Below, piece by piece: positions 17,323 to 26,783 of a DNA stretch of 43,924 bases. The DNA comes from Pseudomonadota bacterium (GTDB lineage: Bacteria > Desulfobacterota > Desulfobulbia > Desulfobulbales > Desulfocapsaceae). The position numbers were made by a program, and so were the translations under genes. The notes below the pieces were generated by a model. That model searched no databases, was not told where the DNA came from, and worked only from the letters and a program-made list of their open reading frames with translations. Every line of letters begins with the position of its first letter. Position 1 is the stretch's first letter. Where the stretch lies: assembly GCA_018817385.1 (NCBI GenBank), contig JAHIUA010000066.1, positions 1 to 43,924 on the forward strand. The letters run 5' to 3'.

Positions 17323-18546
17323 TCATTCACTTTCAGAAGATGTCTGTTTTTTGAATCGATAGCTGCGCCGGACGTTGGAGATAAGACCTTCGGGCCTGAA
17401 TATCATCATGATTACCAGGATAGCTCCAAAGGCCAGCATCCGATACTCGGAAAGGGCACGCAGATATTCAGGAAGGAGGATAAGGGTCAAGGCACCTAAA
17501 ATGACGCCGACAATAGATCCCATGCCGCCAAGGACCACAATGGAGAGAATGATGGCCGATTCCAAAAAGGTAAAACTCGCCGGATTGACGAAAGTGGTTT
17601 TGGCAGCAAAAATGACACCCACCAGTCCGGCCCAGAATGCACCGAGGCTGAAGGCGATGAGTTTGGTCTTGGTCTTGTCTATGCCCATGGCCTGGCAGGC
17701 GATCTCGTCCTCACGCAGGGCCAGCCATGCCCTGCCAAGGCGTGAACTCTGCAGCCGATTAACCACAAAGATAGTCACGACCACCAGCCCTACCACCAGA
17801 TAATAAATATAATTGATTGAAGCCGAAAAAGACATATCGATCCCGAAGAAACCAGGCCTGGAAATATTGGCAATTCCACTTGGTCCCTGGGAAAAATCAT
17901 TCCAATTCTCGAGAACCAGCCTGATAATTTCACCAAAACCCAGGGTGACAATGGCCAGGTAGTCGCCACGAAGACGCAGCACCGGAAAACCGAGAAGGAC
18001 TCCGACAAAGGCTGCCAGCAGGCCACCAATTGGCATGGCTAGCCAGAAACTCAGACCGAAATGCATGTTCAGGAGGGCGTAGCTATAGGCTCCGACAGCA
18101 TAGAAGGCCACATAGCCGAGGTCCAGCAGGCCTGCCACCCCAACCACGATATTCAATCCCAATCCCAGGACAACATACATCAGAGCAGTGGTCATGATGT
18201 TGGTCTGGTAGGCAGAAAAGAGGTGAGGAAAAAGTATGGCAAAGGTGAGGACGGCTAGACTCAGCGGATAGAGAAACCTTGGTTCACGGAGGATACGATG
18301 GACATAAGGTTCTGTCAATACAGTCTGGGCCTTTTTACTCCCAGCCCGACGCTCCTTACGAACAAAATAGACCTTGGCCAGAATGGAAAGGACAAAACTG
18401 CCAATGGCAACAAAAATCATGTTGTCCCAGCGCCAGCTCACAATCCGTTCTATGGGATCGACCTTGATCACCATGATAGGAAAGGTGAGAAAAGCGAACC
18501 AGATCGAGACAAAAAGGGATCGTTTCAATTCTTTTACAGGAAACAT
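17323..18546 (-). CDS. livM: Branched-chain amino acid ABC transporter permease LivM
   Basis: The 407-residue inner-membrane protein has the BPD_transp_2 fold with about 9-10 helices. The AGLLDLGYVAFYAVGAY and GDYLAIVTLGFGEI stretches (shown by their pieces LLDLGYVAFYA and YLAIVTLGFGEI) and AMGIDKTKTKL, the coupling loop, are LivM hallmarks. It has an N-terminal extension of about 100 residues with two helices and a basic loop, giving 407 rather than about 330 residues, as in several LivM proteins including E. coli. It pairs with LivH. Confidence 0.94.
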   Translation of the reverse strand: MFPVKELKRSLFVSIWFAFLTFPIMVIKVDPIERIVSWRWDNMIFVAIGSFVLSILAKVYFVRKERRAGSKKAQTVLTEPYVHRILREPRFLYPLSLAVLTFAILFPHLFSAYQTNIMTTALMYVVLGLGLNIVVGVAGLLDLGYVAFYAVGAYSYALLNMHFGLSFWLAMPIGGLLAAFVGVLLGFPVLRLRGDYLAIVTLGFGEIIRLVLENWNDFSQGPSGIANISRPGFFGIDMSFSASINYIYYLVVGLVVVTIFVVNRLQSSRLGRAWLALREDEIACQAMGIDKTKTKLIAFSLGAFWAGLVGVIFAAKTTFVNPASFTFLESAIILSIVVLGGMGSIVGVILGALTLILLPEYLRALSEYRMLAFGAILVIMMIFRPEGLISNVRRSYRFKKQTSSESE

Positions 18547-18558
18547 ACTGATACCCGC

Positions 18559-19461
18559 TTAAACTTTCTTGGTTTCGGCCTTCCCGAGAAGACCGGAGGG
18601 TTTAAAGATGAGAATCAGGACCAGAAGAGAGAAGGCGAAAACATCCTCATAATCCGAAGAGACATAGCCGGTGGCAAAACTCTCTGTCAAGCCAAGGACC
18701 AGGCTTCCCAGTACTGCTCCGGGAATGGAACCGATTCCACCCAGAACTGCGGCAGTAAAGGCCTTGATTCCGGCGAGGAAACCGATATAAAAATTAATCT
18801 GTCCAATGTGAGAAGCAATGAGCATCCCTCCAAGGGCAGCAAGGGCAGAGCCGATAACAAAGGTCGCTGAAATAACACGATCCACATTAATCCCGACCAG
18901 CATAGCCATGGTACGATCCTGAGCCGTGGCACGCATGGCCTTCCCGATTCGGGTAAACTTGATCAGCAGGGTCAGAGCGAACATAACCAATGTAGTGGTG
19001 ATCAAGATGACCAGATCGGAAGAGCCGACAATATGAGCCACCGGTTCCATAAAGGCAAATTCAGGGATCAGAGCAGGAAAGGGCAAAAAATCAGACGTCT
19101 GGGCCAGTAATACATAGTTCTGGAGAAAAATAGACATGCCAATGGCACTGATAAGGGGTGACAGTCTCGGTGCATGACGCAGGGGACGGTAGGCTATTTT
19201 TTCAATGGTTACCCCATAGGCACTGGACCAGACAGCTGCGGCAAGGGCTGCGATGACGACAATGGCTAGCAAGGGAAAGCCATAGATCGAAAGGACTGTA
19301 GCGACAATGAAAGAGGTAAAGGCCCCAATCATATAAATTTCGCCATGAGCAAAGTTAATCAGGCCGATGATGCCGTAGACCATGGTATAGCCAAGGGCAA
19401 TCAGGGCATAAATAGAGCCTCTGGTCAACCCACCAAATAAAAGTTCAATAAAATAATCCAT
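18559..19461 (-). CDS. livH: Branched-chain amino acid ABC transporter permease LivH
   Basis: The 300-residue inner-membrane permease has the LivH signatures LTRGSIYALIALGYTMVYG (pieces GSIYALIALGYT), INFAHGEIYMIGA, and the coupling-loop RATAQDRTMAMLVGINVDR region (RAMRATAQD). About eight helices are apparent. Length is normal. It is separated from livK by 263 bp containing a terminator, so it may be expressed at a lower level than the binding protein or from its own promoter. Confidence 0.95.
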   Translation of the reverse strand: MDYFIELLFGGLTRGSIYALIALGYTMVYGIIGLINFAHGEIYMIGAFTSFIVATVLSIYGFPLLAIVVIAALAAAVWSSAYGVTIEKIAYRPLRHAPRLSPLISAIGMSIFLQNYVLLAQTSDFLPFPALIPEFAFMEPVAHIVGSSDLVILITTTLVMFALTLLIKFTRIGKAMRATAQDRTMAMLVGINVDRVISATFVIGSALAALGGMLIASHIGQINFYIGFLAGIKAFTAAVLGGIGSIPGAVLGSLVLGLTESFATGYVSSDYEDVFAFSLLVLILIFKPSGLLGKAETKKV

Positions 19462-19648
19462 ATCGGTCGGTTATTTATAAGGATTTGCGTTTCAACATCA
19501 GGTGAGTGAGCTCAAAGTCGTAGTGTACACCCCGCAAGGGGGTGCTAACAAAAGTAGTCTGTTGGGAAGGGGCGTTTCCTGCAGGGCACCTGCAGTTCCA
19601 TTCATCGAACGCCTTGATTCAGGAAGAATAATCTCATTTCTGGACAGA

Positions 19649-19698
19649 CACTATTAAAATAAATTGCCTGCAACAGAGACAACTCTCTGTTGCAGGCA
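19649..19698 (-). terminator. Intrinsic terminator between livK and livH
   Basis: TGCCTGCAACAGAGA (19665-19679) and its exact complement (19684-19698) make a 15-bp stem with a 4-nt loop. On the minus strand it lies 26 bp after the livK stop and is followed by ATTTATTTTAAT. Partial read-through would give more binding protein than membrane components, as is usual for ABC importers. Confidence 0.8.
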
Positions 19699-19724
19699 TG
19701 AGCCAAATATGGAAAGTTATAGGC

Positions 19725-20858
19725 TTAGTTCTTTACTTCAACGTACTGGCCATTCTGTACCTGGTACATGGCAAAGCCAACACCAACTGCATCACCCTTT
19801 TCATCAAAATAGATATTTCCCACCGGTGTATCAACCTTCTCGGTCTGCAGGGCCTTGACCACGGCCGCCATATCGGTGGAACCAGCTTTTTCGATAGCAT
19901 TCAAGAGAGCAAGGGCTGCGGAGTAGGCATTCTCGTAGAAGGCACCCGGGTCAGCATTGTAAGCCGCTTTATGGGCCTCGATAGATGCTGCGGAAAGGGG
20001 ATTTTTAGAGTTATCCTGAGGACCGGAAGCATAGACGCCTTCAGCATTTTCCCCGGCGACCTTGATAAAGGTATCATCTTTTACCCCATCATCGGAGATA
20101 AATACGATGTTCATACGTTTTTTCTTCATCATAGAGACGATCTTAGAGGCCTCAGGATGATAGCCGCCAAAGATGACTGCATCAGCATCGAAGCGTTTGA
20201 TCTTCTGGACAATGGCGGTATAGTCAACCGCACCTGGAGTCACCCCTTCAAAAAGAACAACCTCTGCCTTGCCGGATTTCTCAACAAAAGACTGGGCGAA
20301 TTCAGCAAGACCTTTGCCGTAATCGCCTTTATCATGAATAATGGCGATTTTCTTGGCACCAAGGGTATTAATGGCAAAATCGACCTCCGTCTTGGCCTGG
20401 GCATCATCAGAAGCGATGGTCCTGAAAAAGTTGGGATAGTCTCCGGACTGAGTCAGATCAGGATTAGTGGCGGATGGAGACATGACAACAACGCCGGCTT
20501 CTTTATAGATGGGCAATGCGGCCTTGGTGGCACCGGAACAGATGTGACCAAGAACAACATCCACACCTTTTGTTACCAGAAGGGTTGCGCTATTGGTAGC
20601 CACCTCAGGCTTACAGACATCATCTTCCACCAGCAGCTCTACTTGCTTGCCATTGATTCCGCCTTTGGCATTATATTGGGCAACGACCAACTCAGCGGCC
20701 TTGACCGTGGGCAGACCATAAGATGCAAGGTCACCGCTCTGGGCTCCGGCAACACCTAATTTAATGGTATCTCCTGCAACAACAGCACCCGGAACAGCCA
20801 TGGCAAACCCTAAGGCAAGGGCTGCAACAAACAGTTTTTTCTTTAATCCTGATTGCAT
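19725..20858 (-). CDS. livK: Branched-chain amino acid ABC transporter substrate-binding protein LivK/LivJ
   Basis: The precursor of about 377 residues has a signal peptide (LFVAALALGFAMAVPGA, cleaved near VVAG-D) and a type I periplasmic binding fold (Peripla_BP_6). IKLGVAGAQSGDLASYG opens the mature domain, and GHICSGATKAALPIYKEAGV (pieces GHICSGAT, LPIYKEAGV) contains the serine/threonine ligand contacts around ASPSATNPDL-like SPSATNPDL. I start at the ATG at 20858 because GGAG lies 7 nt before it; two upstream in-frame ATGs reach 20870. It is divergent from lpxK. It captures branched-chain or related amino acids in the periplasm. Confidence 0.93.
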   Translation of the reverse strand: MQSGLKKKLFVAALALGFAMAVPGAVVAGDTIKLGVAGAQSGDLASYGLPTVKAAELVVAQYNAKGGINGKQVELLVEDDVCKPEVATNSATLLVTKGVDVVLGHICSGATKAALPIYKEAGVVVMSPSATNPDLTQSGDYPNFFRTIASDDAQAKTEVDFAINTLGAKKIAIIHDKGDYGKGLAEFAQSFVEKSGKAEVVLFEGVTPGAVDYTAIVQKIKRFDADAVIFGGYHPEASKIVSMMKKKRMNIVFISDDGVKDDTFIKVAGENAEGVYASGPQDNSKNPLSAASIEAHKAAYNADPGAFYENAYSAALALLNAIEKAGSTDMAAVVKALQTEKVDTPVGNIYFDEKGDAVGVGFAMYQVQNGQYVEVKN

Positions 20859-21082
20859 TGTCATCTCCATGTAATAAAAATTTTTATCTTTTTACCCTCA
20901 CTCTTTAGGAAAAGAAGCCCCTGAAAGAGAATAGGGCTGAAACTCTCTGCAAATGATAGTATCCTGATCGGACTATTTAGTCAAAAAGAAGACGAGAATA
21001 ATAACAATAATTGAAAAGTCACGTTTTTTCTCCTCACTTTCTATCCTTAAAAAAACTGTATAACATCATTACTCACTGACAT

Positions 21083-22141
21083 ATGACAGATAATTTTTCA
21101 ACTCTCTTTTTTCTGGGTCGCCCTTTCAGTCCTCTCTACAGTGCTGTTATGAAAGCCAGAGAAACATTGTACCGCAAGGGACTCAAACGCTGTTACCATC
21201 TTTCAGTTCCAATCATTTCCGTCGGCAATCTGACCATGGGCGGTACAGGTAAAACCCCCATGATAGCCCACCTCGCATCTCAGCTCTCAAAAAAGGGATT
21301 CAGACCCGCGATTATCTCCCGCGGCTATGGAGGGGCTGCCGGGAACAAGGTCAACGTTGTCTCAGACGGCAAGACTCTTTTTCTCGATGCTGCTGCAGCC
21401 GGAGATGAACCTTGCTTTCTGGCCAAGGCCCTTCCCGGCATTCCGGTTCTTACTGGTATTGTGAGAGTTCTCCCCTGCCGCCATGCCATCGACCAGCTGG
21501 GCTGTAATATCCTTCTTCTCGATGACGGATTTCAGCACCTGTCAGTACACCGCGACCTGGATCTGGTCCTTTTCAGTGGCTCAAAGCTTGCCGGCAACAG
21601 TCGAGTTTTCCCCGGAGGAGATCTCAGGGAACCTGTTTCCGCCCTGAAGCGCTGCCATGGATTTATACTTACCGGAATCACTGAGACAAACAGGAATCGC
21701 TGCATTCAATTCAGCGAACTGCTGCAGCAACGATTTCCGCAGAAACCTGTCTTCTTCTCCTCGTATCAGCCTGTTGGCACAACTGAGCTGGGAAGCGATA
21801 AAATCGACACACTGTCCAGTTTACCAACTTCTCTTTATGGTTTCAGCGGCATTGCCCAACCTGAACTCTTCCGCAAGAGCCTGGAAGAAAACAACCTCTC
21901 CCTTTCCGGGTTCATGGCCCTCAAAGACCACCAACCCTACAATCCACTCCTGCTCAAGAAAATAAATAACCAGGCTGCAAAAAGCGGTGCTTCAGCCCTG
22001 ATCACTACCGAAAAAGATTTGATCAAACTTCAAAAGAGTTCTTTTCAACTCCCCTGCTTTGCCCTCAAGATGGAAGTCCGGCCTGAACCGTCTTTTGAGG
22101 CCTTCATCAATGAAAAAGTGGCCGGATTCAATACTGACTAG
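21083..22141 (+). CDS. lpxK: Tetraacyldisaccharide 4'-kinase LpxK
   Basis: The 352-residue inner-membrane-associated kinase phosphorylates the 4' position of the lipid A disaccharide precursor. The P-loop is in GNLTMGGTGKTPM (about residues 47-59), with ISRGYGG (about 79-85), AGDEP and LLDDGFQHL (about 147-155) holding the catalytic acidic residues, and FPGGDLREP downstream. An N-terminal hydrophobic segment (LFFLGRPFSPLYSAV) anchors it. Length fits the family (about 330-350). It is divergent from livK. LpxB made in the same window supplies its substrate. Confidence 0.95.
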   Translation: MTDNFSTLFFLGRPFSPLYSAVMKARETLYRKGLKRCYHLSVPIISVGNLTMGGTGKTPMIAHLASQLSKKGFRPAIISRGYGGAAGNKVNVVSDGKTLFLDAAAAGDEPCFLAKALPGIPVLTGIVRVLPCRHAIDQLGCNILLLDDGFQHLSVHRDLDLVLFSGSKLAGNSRVFPGGDLREPVSALKRCHGFILTGITETNRNRCIQFSELLQQRFPQKPVFFSSYQPVGTTELGSDKIDTLSSLPTSLYGFSGIAQPELFRKSLEENNLSLSGFMALKDHQPYNPLLLKKINNQAAKSGASALITTEKDLIKLQKSSFQLPCFALKMEVRPEPSFEAFINEKVAGFNTD

Positions 22142-22655
22142 CCCCTGCCTATCAGTGTGATTACATTTCCTAATTAAGGCGCGTGATAAAGGGTGCCACA
22201 GGTATCTTTCTTCTCTTAGCAGAAGTACATGCTGAGAGCAACGGGGAAGACAGAAGGTCCAGGGAAAGATACTCATTTATGGACCGGTACTGACGAGAGT
22301 ATCTGCCCTGCAGACAATCGAGCAATCACCACGTTCCGTTTGGTTGGATAGTAAACAGGAACCGAACAGCATCTTCCCGAGCCAAAGCTGTTTTCCATAC
22401 ACGCAAAAAAACGACCATTCACCATTCATACCCACTGAAATCATGTCCTTTTTCCCGCAGTTGTGTCATTATTCCCACAGACTGGGTGGAACAAAGAAAA
22501 ACCGCCCAATCGACCCAAGGCCCTGATTCCACGCAAGATCGCACCTTCCCAACCAGGCCCCAGGTCCAACCACCGACATGGCATGTTTTTTGCATAACTG
22601 TATTAAAACATTAAACACGTGTTTCATACATCTATATAAGGACTTAGGACTTACA
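22142..22655. other. Intergenic region between lpxK and lpxC
   Basis: About 510 bp without a credible gene; short frames show no domain or ribosome-binding site. The last 70 bp are AT-rich (TTGCAT at 22589 and TATATAA near 22633) and probably carry the lpxC promoter, but no convincing -35/-10 pair can be fixed. Confidence 0.35.
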
Positions 22656-23660
22656 ATGGCTTACACTCTTGATCCCCATCAATATACACTCAAAAAATCA
22701 GTCAGTTGCTGTGGGGTTGGTCTCCACTCAGGCAATACCGTGAACCTGACCATCAAACCAGCTGCAGAAAATTCCGGAATCCGATTTTTCCGCACTGACT
22801 TGACAGGGAAGAATTTTATTCCGGCCCATATGGACAATGTCGTAGACACCAGACTTGCCACCACCATCGGTGAGGAAGGAATGCTGGTTTCAACCACAGA
22901 ACATCTCATGGCTGCCCTGCAGGGCTATGGGGTCGATAACGCAGATATCGAGATTGATGCCAGTGAGGTACCAATCATGGACGGCAGCGCCGGTCCTTTT
23001 ATGCTGCTGCTGAAACGTGCCGGCCTGAAGAAACAGAATGCCATGCGCAAGGTTCTCCGTATCACTAAAGAGATTGTCTTTACAGCCGGGGAAGCAGAGA
23101 TAAAAATAATCCCTTACGAGGGATTCAAAATCAGCGACAAAATCCACTTCGACGATACCGTTATCAACAAACAATCATACAGCCTTGAACTCAGCTCTAA
23201 AAATTTCCTCGAAGAAATTGCCCGGGCCAGGACATTTGGCTATGTTGAGCAGGTGGAGGAACTCTGGGCTAACGGACTGGCCCTGGGTGGAACCTTGGAC
23301 AATGTAATCGCCATCCACTGGGACAGAAACAGTATTCTCAATGAAGGCGGACTTCGTTTTGCCGACGAATTTATTCGTCACAAGGTCCTGGACCTTATTG
23401 GAGACCTGGCTCTGGTGGGTTGCCCTATTCTTGGCCATGTCATTGCCAGCCGTTGCGGCCATACTCAGCACTTGGCCTTCATGAAGGCCTTGGCCCAGGC
23501 CTCTGACTGCTGGGAAATTATTGAGATGAAAAGAAATGGAGGACATTCCGTTTTTCAGCAAGTTGCCACCTCAACCAAGGCTATGGGTGATCGAATCATC
23601 CCCTTTTTCACCAGCCCGGCCCTGAGCACACCAAGCAGAATAGCCCAAGCCTCTTGCTGA
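22656..23660 (+). CDS. lpxC: UDP-3-O-acyl-N-acetylglucosamine deacetylase LpxC
   Basis: The 334-residue zinc amidase catalyses the committed step of lipid A synthesis. Zinc ligands are visible: His83 in TTEHLMAAL, and the His/Asp pair in FIRHKVLDLIGD near residue 240. The general base region follows as RCGHTQHLAF instead of the more common SGHALN. CCGVGLHSGN near residue 20 and MDGSAGPF near residue 110 are family signatures. I start at the ATG at 22656 (MAYTLD), with AGGAC upstream; an earlier in-frame ATG at 22578 would add 26 residues without homology. The C-terminal tail after SVFQQVATS is longer than usual. Confidence 0.95.
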   Translation: MAYTLDPHQYTLKKSVSCCGVGLHSGNTVNLTIKPAAENSGIRFFRTDLTGKNFIPAHMDNVVDTRLATTIGEEGMLVSTTEHLMAALQGYGVDNADIEIDASEVPIMDGSAGPFMLLLKRAGLKKQNAMRKVLRITKEIVFTAGEAEIKIIPYEGFKISDKIHFDDTVINKQSYSLELSSKNFLEEIARARTFGYVEQVEELWANGLALGGTLDNVIAIHWDRNSILNEGGLRFADEFIRHKVLDLIGDLALVGCPILGHVIASRCGHTQHLAFMKALAQASDCWEIIEMKRNGGHSVFQQVATSTKAMGDRIIPFFTSPALSTPSRIAQASC

Positions 23661-23718
23661 GCTGAAAAAGGCAGGCGGGGCACCTACGGGTAAAAACTTC
23701 CTCTTCCAACAGACTTGC

Positions 23719-23752
23719 TCACACCCGCTCAGATGAATTGTAGCGGGTGTGA
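23719..23752 (+). terminator. Stem-loop downstream of lpxC
   Basis: TCACACCCGCT and AGCGGGTGTGA pair perfectly (11 bp) around a 12-nt loop. It lies 58 bp after lpxC and before the convergent yjbQ. No T-run follows, so it is only a candidate terminator. Confidence 0.4.
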
Positions 23753-23842
23753 ATAACGACACAAACATACACCGCTTGCCCAAGCGTCCTGTATCATACA
23801 ATCACAGAGCACTTGGTCAATCAGGCTATTATAGGTTAGTTG

Positions 23843-24259
23843 TCATTCGCCGATAATCTTTACCAAGACTCTTTTTTTTCTCCGTCCGTCAAATTCACCA
23901 TAGAATATCTGTTCCCAGGTACCAAAATCCAGCTTTCCCTCAGTTATTGCCACAACCACCTCTCTCCCCATGAGCTGTCGCTTCATATGGGCATCTGCAT
24001 TATCTTCGTAACCATTATGGCGATACTGTTCAACCGGAGCATGCGGTGCGAGTTTTTCCAGCCAGACATCATAATCATGATGCAGCCCGGCCTCATCGTC
24101 ATTAATAAATACCGAGGCAGTAATATGCATGGCATTACAGAGGACTAAACCCTCTTTCACCCCACTCTCCCGAAGACATTCTTCCACATCAGTTGTGATA
24201 TTGATAAAAGCTCGACGTGTCGGGACCTCAATCCATAACTCTTTGCGATAACTTTTCAT
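23843..24259 (-). CDS. YjbQ family protein (UPF0047)
   Basis: The 138-residue single-domain protein matches the YjbQ/UPF0047 family: [18 protein letters not shown] (pieces [10 protein letters not shown]), [15 protein letters not shown] with the conserved histidine, [14 protein letters not shown] and [11 protein letters not shown] near the C-terminus. Members have weak thiamine-phosphate synthase activity when overproduced, but the true role is unknown. AGGAG precedes the ATG. It converges with lpxC and is separated from the MFS gene. Confidence 0.9.
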   Translation of the reverse strand: MKSYRKELWIEVPTRRAFINITTDVEECLRESGVKEGLVLCNAMHITASVFINDDEAGLHHDYDVWLEKLAPHAPVEQYRHNGYEDNADAHMKRQLMGREVVVAITEGKLDFGTWEQIFYGEFDGRRKKRVLVKIIGE

Positions 24260-24507
24260 AATGCATCTCCTCGTAACTCAAGATTATTCGTAACTATTCA
24301 GACAATATCCAACAATTGGCAAACAACCACTCTGTAACTGGTCAGCAGTACTTTATAATTCCTTCCGACAGGGATTCGAAGCATACTGGTGCTATCGGAG
24401 AAGACTTCAATGGATGAAGATGAAGTATAGCTGAACAGTTACGTTATACTATCCAGGTTGCCCCTCATCAGGTGAATAAAATCGAAGCAGGAATCATCCT
24501 TCCGGCC

Positions 24508-25671
24508 TCATTTCATATTTTTTTGGCCAGTCCCCAGCTTCCTGATGCAGAACCAGGCAAAGCAGAGGACAAGGAGGAGCACTGCCAGAAAGCCATTCCA
24601 GCCATATTGTGCATAGGCATAACCAGGAAGCACCGACCCCAGACTCCCGCCTGTATAATAAAAAGAGATATAAAAGCCATTGGCCAGAGATTTATTCTTT
24701 ATGACAATGGTATTGACGTAGCCGGAGAGGAGGGCATGAACTGTAAACATCCCGAAACAGAAGACAAACATAGCGCCAAACAAAAGAACAGGATCAGTAA
24801 CCAGAAAAAGAAGGGTCCCTGCTGCAAAAATAAGAATTCCACTCTGTGCCGCTCGAATCTCATTGCCAAAAAACTTTATGATTCGACGCACATTTAACGA
24901 GGCCACAATCCCCATGCTGTAGCCAAGATAGATAACCCCGATCCCCGATTCTGTGAACGAACTGTTCAGTTCTTTCAGGCGAAAGGGAAGAAAATTCATC
25001 AGAGCAGCGAAGGCAAAAAAGACACAAAAAATGGTGAGATAGAGCCAGATGGTGTGCTTACTGCCCAGGAGTATTGCCACATCTTTCCTGCTTGGTCGTG
25101 CATAGCGGAGACTCACATCCCGAGTCAGTTTTCCTAAAAGAAGAAAAGCAACAATCAGGAGAAGGCCCAGAACAAAGAAGAAAAAACGCCATCCAAAGAG
25201 ATCCGTGAAAAGTCCAGAGAGAAAACGACCGAGAAATCCACCCATGATAGTGGAAGATATATAAAAGCCAATGGACTGCTGAATCTCATGCGGTTCCGAA
25301 GTGAGAGAGACATAGCTCATCAGGGAGGTGAGGATGGCTGGAATCAGTAAGCCCTGTAGCCCCCGAATAATCAAAAGAGACAGATAGTCATCGCTCAACG
25401 CGAAAAAAATCTCCAAACAGCCGAGGAGGAGAACAGCAGCCCTGACCAAGATCTTTGCCGAGAAACTCTCGAGCAGAAAACCATAGATCAAGGGGGCAAT
25501 CCCCAAAGGGGTCATAATCAACGTGGTAAAAAGGATGGCCTGGAGTTGACTCAGGCCGAATTCACGCTGAAAAACCGGCTGGATGGGTTGTGCTGCATAG
25601 AGAGAACAGATGGTGATTATAGTGCAGAAATAGATGATGCTCTGAGGGGTGCGCAGATGTCGACAGGTCAT
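24508..25671 (-). CDS. Major facilitator superfamily transporter
   Basis: The 387-residue inner-membrane protein shows about 12 hydrophobic helices with the central cytoplasmic loop near residue 190 (RDVSLRYARPSRK). The GRFLSGLFTDLFGWR stretch (pieces GRFLSGL, DLFGWRFFF) and LIIRGLQGLLIPAI match drug/H+ antiporter-like MFS members of the YnfM/AraJ type, which predict efflux. The substrate is unknown. It lies 53 bp downstream of the HD-GYP gene in the same direction, so it may be part of that operon. Confidence 0.88.
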   Translation of the reverse strand: MTCRHLRTPQSIIYFCTIITICSLYAAQPIQPVFQREFGLSQLQAILFTTLIMTPLGIAPLIYGFLLESFSAKILVRAAVLLLGCLEIFFALSDDYLSLLIIRGLQGLLIPAILTSLMSYVSLTSEPHEIQQSIGFYISSTIMGGFLGRFLSGLFTDLFGWRFFFFVLGLLLIVAFLLLGKLTRDVSLRYARPSRKDVAILLGSKHTIWLYLTIFCVFFAFAALMNFLPFRLKELNSSFTESGIGVIYLGYSMGIVASLNVRRIIKFFGNEIRAAQSGILIFAAGTLLFLVTDPVLLFGAMFVFCFGMFTVHALLSGYVNTIVIKNKSLANGFYISFYYTGGSLGSVLPGYAYAQYGWNGFLAVLLLVLCFAWFCIRKLGTGQKNMK

Positions 25672-25724
25672 AGCAGAGGCGGGTGTGCAGGAGAAAAAAG
25701 GATGGGTGAAAACCGCCTTTCCCC

Positions 25725-26783
25725 TTATTTTTGCAATTGCAAGAGATCCTCCTCCATTACCTGATAACGATCTTTAATGGCCAGCCATTCATTCTCCTGC
25801 CTGAGAAATGAATCCACAACAAGGGGATCGAGATGCTTTCCTCTCTCCTCCAGAATAATCTTTCTCACTTTTTCATGGGGATAGGCATCCTTATAACAGC
25901 GCACGCTGGTCATGGCGTCATAGATATCTGCCAGGGCCATAATCCGAGCAGAGATGGGGATTTCATCTCCTGCCAGTCCTTGCGGATAGCCTTTGCCATC
26001 ATACTTTTCATGGTGAAACATTGCCACGTCGCTAGCTGTTTTCAGGTAATGGGACCCCGTTCGGGAATAGATATCCAGCAACATCTTACCACCAATGGCG
26101 GAATGGGTTTTCATTGTCTCAAATTCTTCAGCAATCAGGCGTCCAGGTTTATGGAGAATGTTATCCGGAATGGCAACCTTGCCGATATCATGGAGGGGCG
26201 TTACCAGTGCTATTTCATCGACAAAGGGGATAGTCAAAGACAGTTCCCTGCAATTTGCTTCCAAATCTCTTCCCAGCAGCCCTGTATAGCGCTGGACCCG
26301 CTCCAAATGATAACCCGTTTCCTCAGAGCGATACTCAGCGAGTTTTGCCAGAGACAAAATCAATTCATCCTGACTCTCCAGCTTAAGGAGTCGTATTCCG
26401 CTCTTAATCCGCAGCTGTAACTCCTCATTCAGGGCCGGTTTAGTCAAAAAATCGTCAGCGCCATCATTGAGTGCATGGACAACAGAGGCCTTCTCCTCAT
26501 TGGAGGTGAGTACTATGAGATAGGTATACCGGGTCTGCTCCTGTCGAATTCTTCGAATCAGTTCGAACCCATCCATGATCGGCATCTCCAGGTCAGTGAC
26601 AACCAGTCTGATGTCAGAATGGATTCGAAAAAGCTCAAGGGCCTCCATCCCATTTTCAGCGGTCAGCACCCTGTATCCCTGCTGTTCGACCAGCATACGG
26701 AGAAGCATAAGTTGTGGAGGATCGTCATCTACCACCAGGATAGACAATTTCGGATGATACGAAGGGACAAGCAATTCTTTCAT
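25725..26783 (-). CDS. Response regulator with HD-GYP c-di-GMP phosphodiesterase domain
   Basis: The 352-residue protein has an N-terminal receiver domain (about 12-130; DDD cluster at LVVDDDPP, phospho-acceptor Asp in VVTDLEMP, conserved Lys in FLTKP) and a C-terminal HD-GYP domain. The metal-binding HD is in LHDIGKVAIPD (about residue 195), and HHEKYDGKGYPQGL holds the GYP motif. It should hydrolyse cyclic di-GMP on phosphorylation. Its ATG overlaps the stop of the upstream REC-Hpt gene (ATGA), so the two are translationally coupled. Confidence 0.95.
   Translation of the reverse strand: MKELLVPSYHPKLSILVVDDDPPQLMLLRMLVEQQGYRVLTAENGMEALELFRIHSDIRLVVTDLEMPIMDGFELIRRIRQEQTRYTYLIVLTSNEEKASVVHALNDGADDFLTKPALNEELQLRIKSGIRLLKLESQDELILSLAKLAEYRSEETGYHLERVQRYTGLLGRDLEANCRELSLTIPFVDEIALVTPLHDIGKVAIPDNILHKPGRLIAEEFETMKTHSAIGGKMLLDIYSRTGSHYLKTASDVAMFHHEKYDGKGYPQGLAGDEIPISARIMALADIYDAMTSVRCYKDAYPHEKVRKIILEERGKHLDPLVVDSFLRQENEWLAIKDRYQVMEEDLLQLQK

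Noticed and set aside
19698-20759. 353-codon plus-strand frame
   Set aside because: It lies entirely antisense to livK, shows no domain and reflects codon bias on the opposite strand.
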